A program made the translations under genes and the position numbers. 64,000 nucleotides of DNA from Marinobacter subterrani (GTDB lineage: Bacteria > Pseudomonadota > Gammaproteobacteria > Pseudomonadales > Oleiphilaceae): positions 558,001-622,000 of the forward strand of contig NZ_LFBU01000002.1 of the NCBI RefSeq assembly GCF_001045555.1, in the 5' to 3' direction. The notes beneath the pieces are model-generated. The model did not search any database. It saw nothing but the letters and a program-made list of their open reading frames with translations, and was not told the DNA's origin. Shown piece after piece: positions 61,139-64,000 of this stretch (position 1 is its first letter; every line of letters begins with the position of its first letter).

Positions 61139-61930
61139 TTATTGGTTGGCGCGTCGTGCAATGCGGTTCAGCAGCCGGGATGCGGCAAAGAATCCGAAAC
61201 TGGCGGTGACCGGGCTGGCTGCGCCAAAGCCGGAGGCGCAGTCGAGCCGTACCGGACCATCCGTAGCCGGCTTCTGCAGGCAGACTTCGCCGTCTCCGGC
61301 AGGATACGTCAGCTGCTCGAGGGAGTATACGGCCTCGATGCCAAAGCGCCGTTTCGGGTTGCGGGAAAAGCCGTATTCCCGGCGCAGCAGGTTGCGCACC
61401 TTGGCCAGCAGCGGATCCTGGGTGGTTTTGCTCAGGTCCGCCACCTGAATCTGGGTCGGGTCGATCTGCCCGCCGGCACCACCGGCGCAAATCAGTGGGA
61501 TTTTCCGGCGCTGGCAGTGGGCAATCAGGGCGGCCTTGGCCTTGACGCTGTCGATGGCATCGACCACACCGGTCATGTCCGCGGTGATCAGTTCCCCGAC
61601 GTTCTTGGTGGTCAGAAAGCCAAAGTGTACCCGGATGTCAGCATGAGGGTTGATGGCCCGCAGGCGCTCTGCCATGGCATCCGTTTTGGTTCGGCCATAC
61701 TGGCCTTCCAGGGCATGGAGCTGGCGGTTGGTGTTGGAGACACAGACATCGTCCATGTCGATCAGGGTGATGGTGCCGATGCCGCTGCGGGCCAGGGCTT
61801 CAGCCGCCCAGGAGCCGACACCGCCGAGCCCGACCACGGCAATGTGGGCCAGACGGAAGGCTTCCAGGGCCCGGCGCCCGTAAAGGCGTTCGATACCGCC
61901 GAAGCGGAATGGGTAATCGTCGGCGTTCAT
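61139..61930 (-). CDS. tcdA: tRNA threonylcarbamoyladenosine dehydratase
   Basis: ATP-dependent enzyme that cyclises t6A37 in tRNA to ct6A. The E1-like fold has VVGLGGVGSWAAEALARSGIGTITLIDMDDV, NRQLHAL, GRTKTDAMAERLRAINP, and VVDAIDSVKAKAALIAHC. The Cys and C-terminal region (LDCASGFGAASPVTASFGF) are normal. The start MNADDYPFRFGG at 61930 gives 263 residues (268 in E. coli); the frame to 61981 is not supported. It precedes the antiporter gene. Confidence 0.95.
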   Translation of the reverse strand: MNADDYPFRFGGIERLYGRRALEAFRLAHIAVVGLGGVGSWAAEALARSGIGTITLIDMDDVCVSNTNRQLHALEGQYGRTKTDAMAERLRAINPHADIRVHFGFLTTKNVGELITADMTGVVDAIDSVKAKAALIAHCQRRKIPLICAGGAGGQIDPTQIQVADLSKTTQDPLLAKVRNLLRREYGFSRNPKRRFGIEAVYSLEQLTYPAGDGEVCLQKPATDGPVRLDCASGFGAASPVTASFGFFAASRLLNRIARRANQ

Positions 61931-62019
61931 TGAGTCCCCGCGCTGCTCCGGCCGGATGCCGGATAGAATCAAAGAGCGCAATTGTAACCCAGTGATGCCC
62001 CGGACAAAAAAACGATCAT

Positions 62020-62046
62020 AAAAAAAGCCACGCAGGGCGTGGCTTG
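62020..62046 (-). terminator. Terminator of the acyl-CoA dehydrogenase unit
   Basis: On the minus strand AGCCACGC (62044-62037) pairs with GCGTGGCT (62033-62026), with a three-base loop and a T-run on the minus strand from the A-run at 62020-62026. It lies 150 bases beyond the gene and blocks read-through into tcdA. Confidence 0.85.
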
Positions 62047-62198
62047 CAGGAAAGTGCCCAGTGCGACGGGCAGGACTAGTTCAGAGACACTAATCAACCT
62101 GACTATTATCAGGTTCCGGCAGCTTGTCCTGAAGGTCACAAAGTGTCATTGATCGGTCATTTTCGGCCAGAGCGGCCTCGCTTCGGCCACCCTGGGGG

Positions 62199-63974
62199 TC
62201 ACGCCGCCCAGTGGTCGTCGGAAAGCGCCATGAGGCTGTCCTTGCCGCTTTCAATGTCAGCCAGCAACCAGTCCACTTCCGGCAGCAGCTTCTCGAAGTA
62301 GAAGCGGGCAGAGACCAGCTTGCTTTCCAGCAGCGGTTTGTTGCCATCGCCGGCGGCAAGCTGCTGGTTGGCCACGTTGGCCATCTGGGACCAAAGGTAG
62401 CCGATGACGGTCAGTGCCATCAGGCGCAGGTAGGGCGTGGCGGCTGCGCCCGCCTGCTCCGGATCGTTCGGGGCGTTGCTGGCCAGCCACAGGGTGGCGG
62501 TCTTCAGAGCCTTCATGGCGTTTTTCAGTGCCTCCCGGTGTGGCGCCTCCGGGTTGTCTTTCAGGTAACCGCTCAGAGTGGCGAACAGGGTGCGTACCAG
62601 TTGGCCGCCTTTCAGGCCAAGCTTGCGACCCACCAGATCCATCGCCTGGATGCCGTTGGTGCCTTCATAGATACGGGCAATCCGGCCGTCGCGCACCAGC
62701 TGTTCCAGCGGCCAGTCGGTGGTGAAGCCGGAGCCACCCAGAACCTGCAGGCCGGTGTTGGCGTTGTTGAAGCCTTCATCCGTGAGGAAGGCCTTCACCA
62801 CCGGGGTCAGCAATTGCACCAGGTCGTCGGCGGCTTCGCGGGTGGTTTCTTCCGGGTGGGCCACAGACAGATCCAGTTGATGCCCGGTGAACAGGGCCAG
62901 GGCGCGCATGCCTTCATTGAGGACCTTCTGGCGCATCAGCATGCGGCGTACGTCCGGGTGAACGATGATCGGGTCGGCCGGGCCGCCGGGGTTCTTCGGG
63001 CCGCTCAGGGAGCGGCTTTGCAGGCGCTCCCGGGCGAAGCCGAGACTCTCCTGGTAGGCCATTTCAGCCAGTCCCAGGCCCTGCATGCCCACCATCAGTC
63101 GGGCCTCGTTCATCATGGTAAACATGGCACGCATGCCATCGTTGGGCTCACCGACAAGCCAGCCCCTGGCACCTTCGAAATTCATCACGCAGGTGGCCGA
63201 TCCCTTGATGCCCATCTTGTGCTCCAGGCCGCCACAGAACGCCGGGTTGCGCTCGCCGGAATCCGGCAGATACTTGGGCACCACGAACAGGGAAATGCCC
63301 TTTGTGGTATCGGGGGCGCCGGGCAGCTTGGCAAGTACCAGGTGCACGATATTGTCCACCAGATCATGCTCGCCACCGGTAATCCAGATCTTGGTGCCTT
63401 CGAGGGCGTAGCTGCCGTCGTCGTTCGGGTTGGCGCGGGTCCGGATCAGGCCCAGGTCGGTGCCGCACTGGGGCTCGGTCAGGCACATGGTGCCGGTCCA
63501 TTCCCCGGAGATCAGTTTCTCCAGGTAAGTCGTTTTCAGTTCGTCGGAGCCGTGGGCATAGAGCGCGCTGATGGCGCCGTGGGTCAGCCCCGGGTACATG
63601 CCGAGGGACAGGTTGGTGGAGCACACCATTTCGTCGACCACGAATTTCAGGGTGTGGGGCAGGCCCTGACCGCCAAATTCCAGGGGCGCGTCCAGCGCGG
63701 TCCAGCCGCCCTCGACAAACCGGTTGTAGGCCTCCTTGAAGCCTTCCGGTGTCTTCACCGAGCGGGTCTCGGGGTCATAGATGCAGCCTTCACGGTCGCC
63801 GGGTTGATTGGTGGGTTGAATAACCTCGGCCGCCAGCTTGCCGGCCTCGTCGATCACCGCGGAAATGAGATCCGGGGTGGCATCGGCGTATTTTTCGAGC
63901 TCGTGGAGCCGGTCGGCACCCAGTACATCAAACAACAGAAAACGAAGATCATTCGCCGGAGCCTGGTATTGCAT
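62199..63974 (-). CDS. Acyl-CoA dehydrogenase, DmdC-like
   Basis: FAD-dependent acyl-CoA dehydrogenase of the long form. The product is 591 residues, as in 3-methylmercaptopropionyl-CoA dehydrogenase (DmdC). The N-terminal acyl-CoA dehydrogenase segment opens YQAPANDLRFLLFDVL; the middle has CLTEPQCGTDLG and TKIWITGGEHD. QVLGGSGFTTDWPLEQLVRDGRIARIYEGTNGIQAMDLVGRKL carries the catalytic-type Glu region. A C-terminal extra domain ends YFEKLLPEVDWLLADIE. GGAGAG precedes the ATG. Substrate is unproved: DMSP-derived thioester or fatty acyl-CoA. Confidence 0.93.
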   Translation of the reverse strand: MQYQAPANDLRFLLFDVLGADRLHELEKYADATPDLISAVIDEAGKLAAEVIQPTNQPGDREGCIYDPETRSVKTPEGFKEAYNRFVEGGWTALDAPLEFGGQGLPHTLKFVVDEMVCSTNLSLGMYPGLTHGAISALYAHGSDELKTTYLEKLISGEWTGTMCLTEPQCGTDLGLIRTRANPNDDGSYALEGTKIWITGGEHDLVDNIVHLVLAKLPGAPDTTKGISLFVVPKYLPDSGERNPAFCGGLEHKMGIKGSATCVMNFEGARGWLVGEPNDGMRAMFTMMNEARLMVGMQGLGLAEMAYQESLGFARERLQSRSLSGPKNPGGPADPIIVHPDVRRMLMRQKVLNEGMRALALFTGHQLDLSVAHPEETTREAADDLVQLLTPVVKAFLTDEGFNNANTGLQVLGGSGFTTDWPLEQLVRDGRIARIYEGTNGIQAMDLVGRKLGLKGGQLVRTLFATLSGYLKDNPEAPHREALKNAMKALKTATLWLASNAPNDPEQAGAAATPYLRLMALTVIGYLWSQMANVANQQLAAGDGNKPLLESKLVSARFYFEKLLPEVDWLLADIESGKDSLMALSDDHWAA

Positions 63975-64000
63975 GGATACTCTCCTTCATGGGCTTTTTT

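Noticed and set aside
60395..61933. 512-codon plus-strand frame over the antiporter and tcdA
   Set aside because: Both minus-strand genes are complete and recognisable; the plus frame is Gln/Gly-rich shadow.

Overview
The window is dense, GC-rich chromosomal DNA of a gammaproteobacterium. Gene content and order (hemCDXY-algR-algZ next to argH; cyaA-lptM-lysA-dapF-DUF484-xerC; ppx-trxA-rho-ubiD; dsbB-algQ-FKBP) are of the Pseudomonas/Marinobacter type. I infer a marine Marinobacter-like species. This rests on recognition of protein families and gene order, not on a database search. I see no rRNA, tRNA, CRISPR array, prophage or transposase gene.

Layout. 1-3.6 kb: 3' part of a CpsG-type phosphomannomutase, outer-membrane phospholipase A, a small membrane protein and a cytochrome c5. 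3.6-11.9 kb: Rep helicase, a GGDEF-EAL protein, Tex, GshA and ribosome modulation factor. 11.9-19.6 kb: FliL-like protein, DsbB, AlgQ/Rsd, FKBP isomerase, two small conserved genes, an ABC-F ATPase, Ppx and thioredoxin. 19.6-22.2 kb: a molybdenum-cofactor operon (moaB-moeA-moaD-moaE) lying between trxA and rho. 22.5-26.7 kb: Rho, UbiD and a Fre-like ferredoxin reductase. 26.8-32.8 kb: hemYXDC and the AlgZ/AlgR two-component system. 33-45.5 kb: ArgH, a degenerate PAS-GGDEF-EAL protein, class I adenylate cyclase, then the lptM-lysA-dapF-DUF484-xerC-GGDEF operon. 45.5-52 kb: DUF2789, a periplasmic-sensing histidine kinase, two unrecognised small genes and a PlpD-like patatin/beta-barrel protein. 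52-64 kb: more accessory metabolism and regulation, namely a GntR regulator, an AraC-cardiolipin synthase pair, a 30-codon ORF with its own terminator, hydrolases, a thioesterase, a quinone oxidoreductase, a CPA1-type antiporter, TcdA and a DmdC-like acyl-CoA dehydrogenase.

Themes. Three proteins are linked to cyclic di-GMP: one bifunctional, one probably degenerate, one cyclase with an I-site. Cyclic AMP (CyaA) and AlgZ/R add further signalling. Tetrapyrrole, lysine/cell-wall, ubiquinone, glutathione and molybdopterin synthesis are all represented.

The most unusual non-coding material is a family of long palindromic elements (about 1329-1444, 23854-23960 and 24066-24176). Their arms differ in sequence between copies, yet each copy pairs almost perfectly with itself, and they share a core with a covarying inner hairpin. 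A separate 61-bp palindrome built of tandem GGGGTCAGATGAAAA-type units (26749-26809) lies where gene order switches relative to Pseudomonas. The 30-codon ORF at 55491 has a textbook Shine-Dalgarno sequence and a dedicated terminator; it is the best candidate for an undescribed gene.
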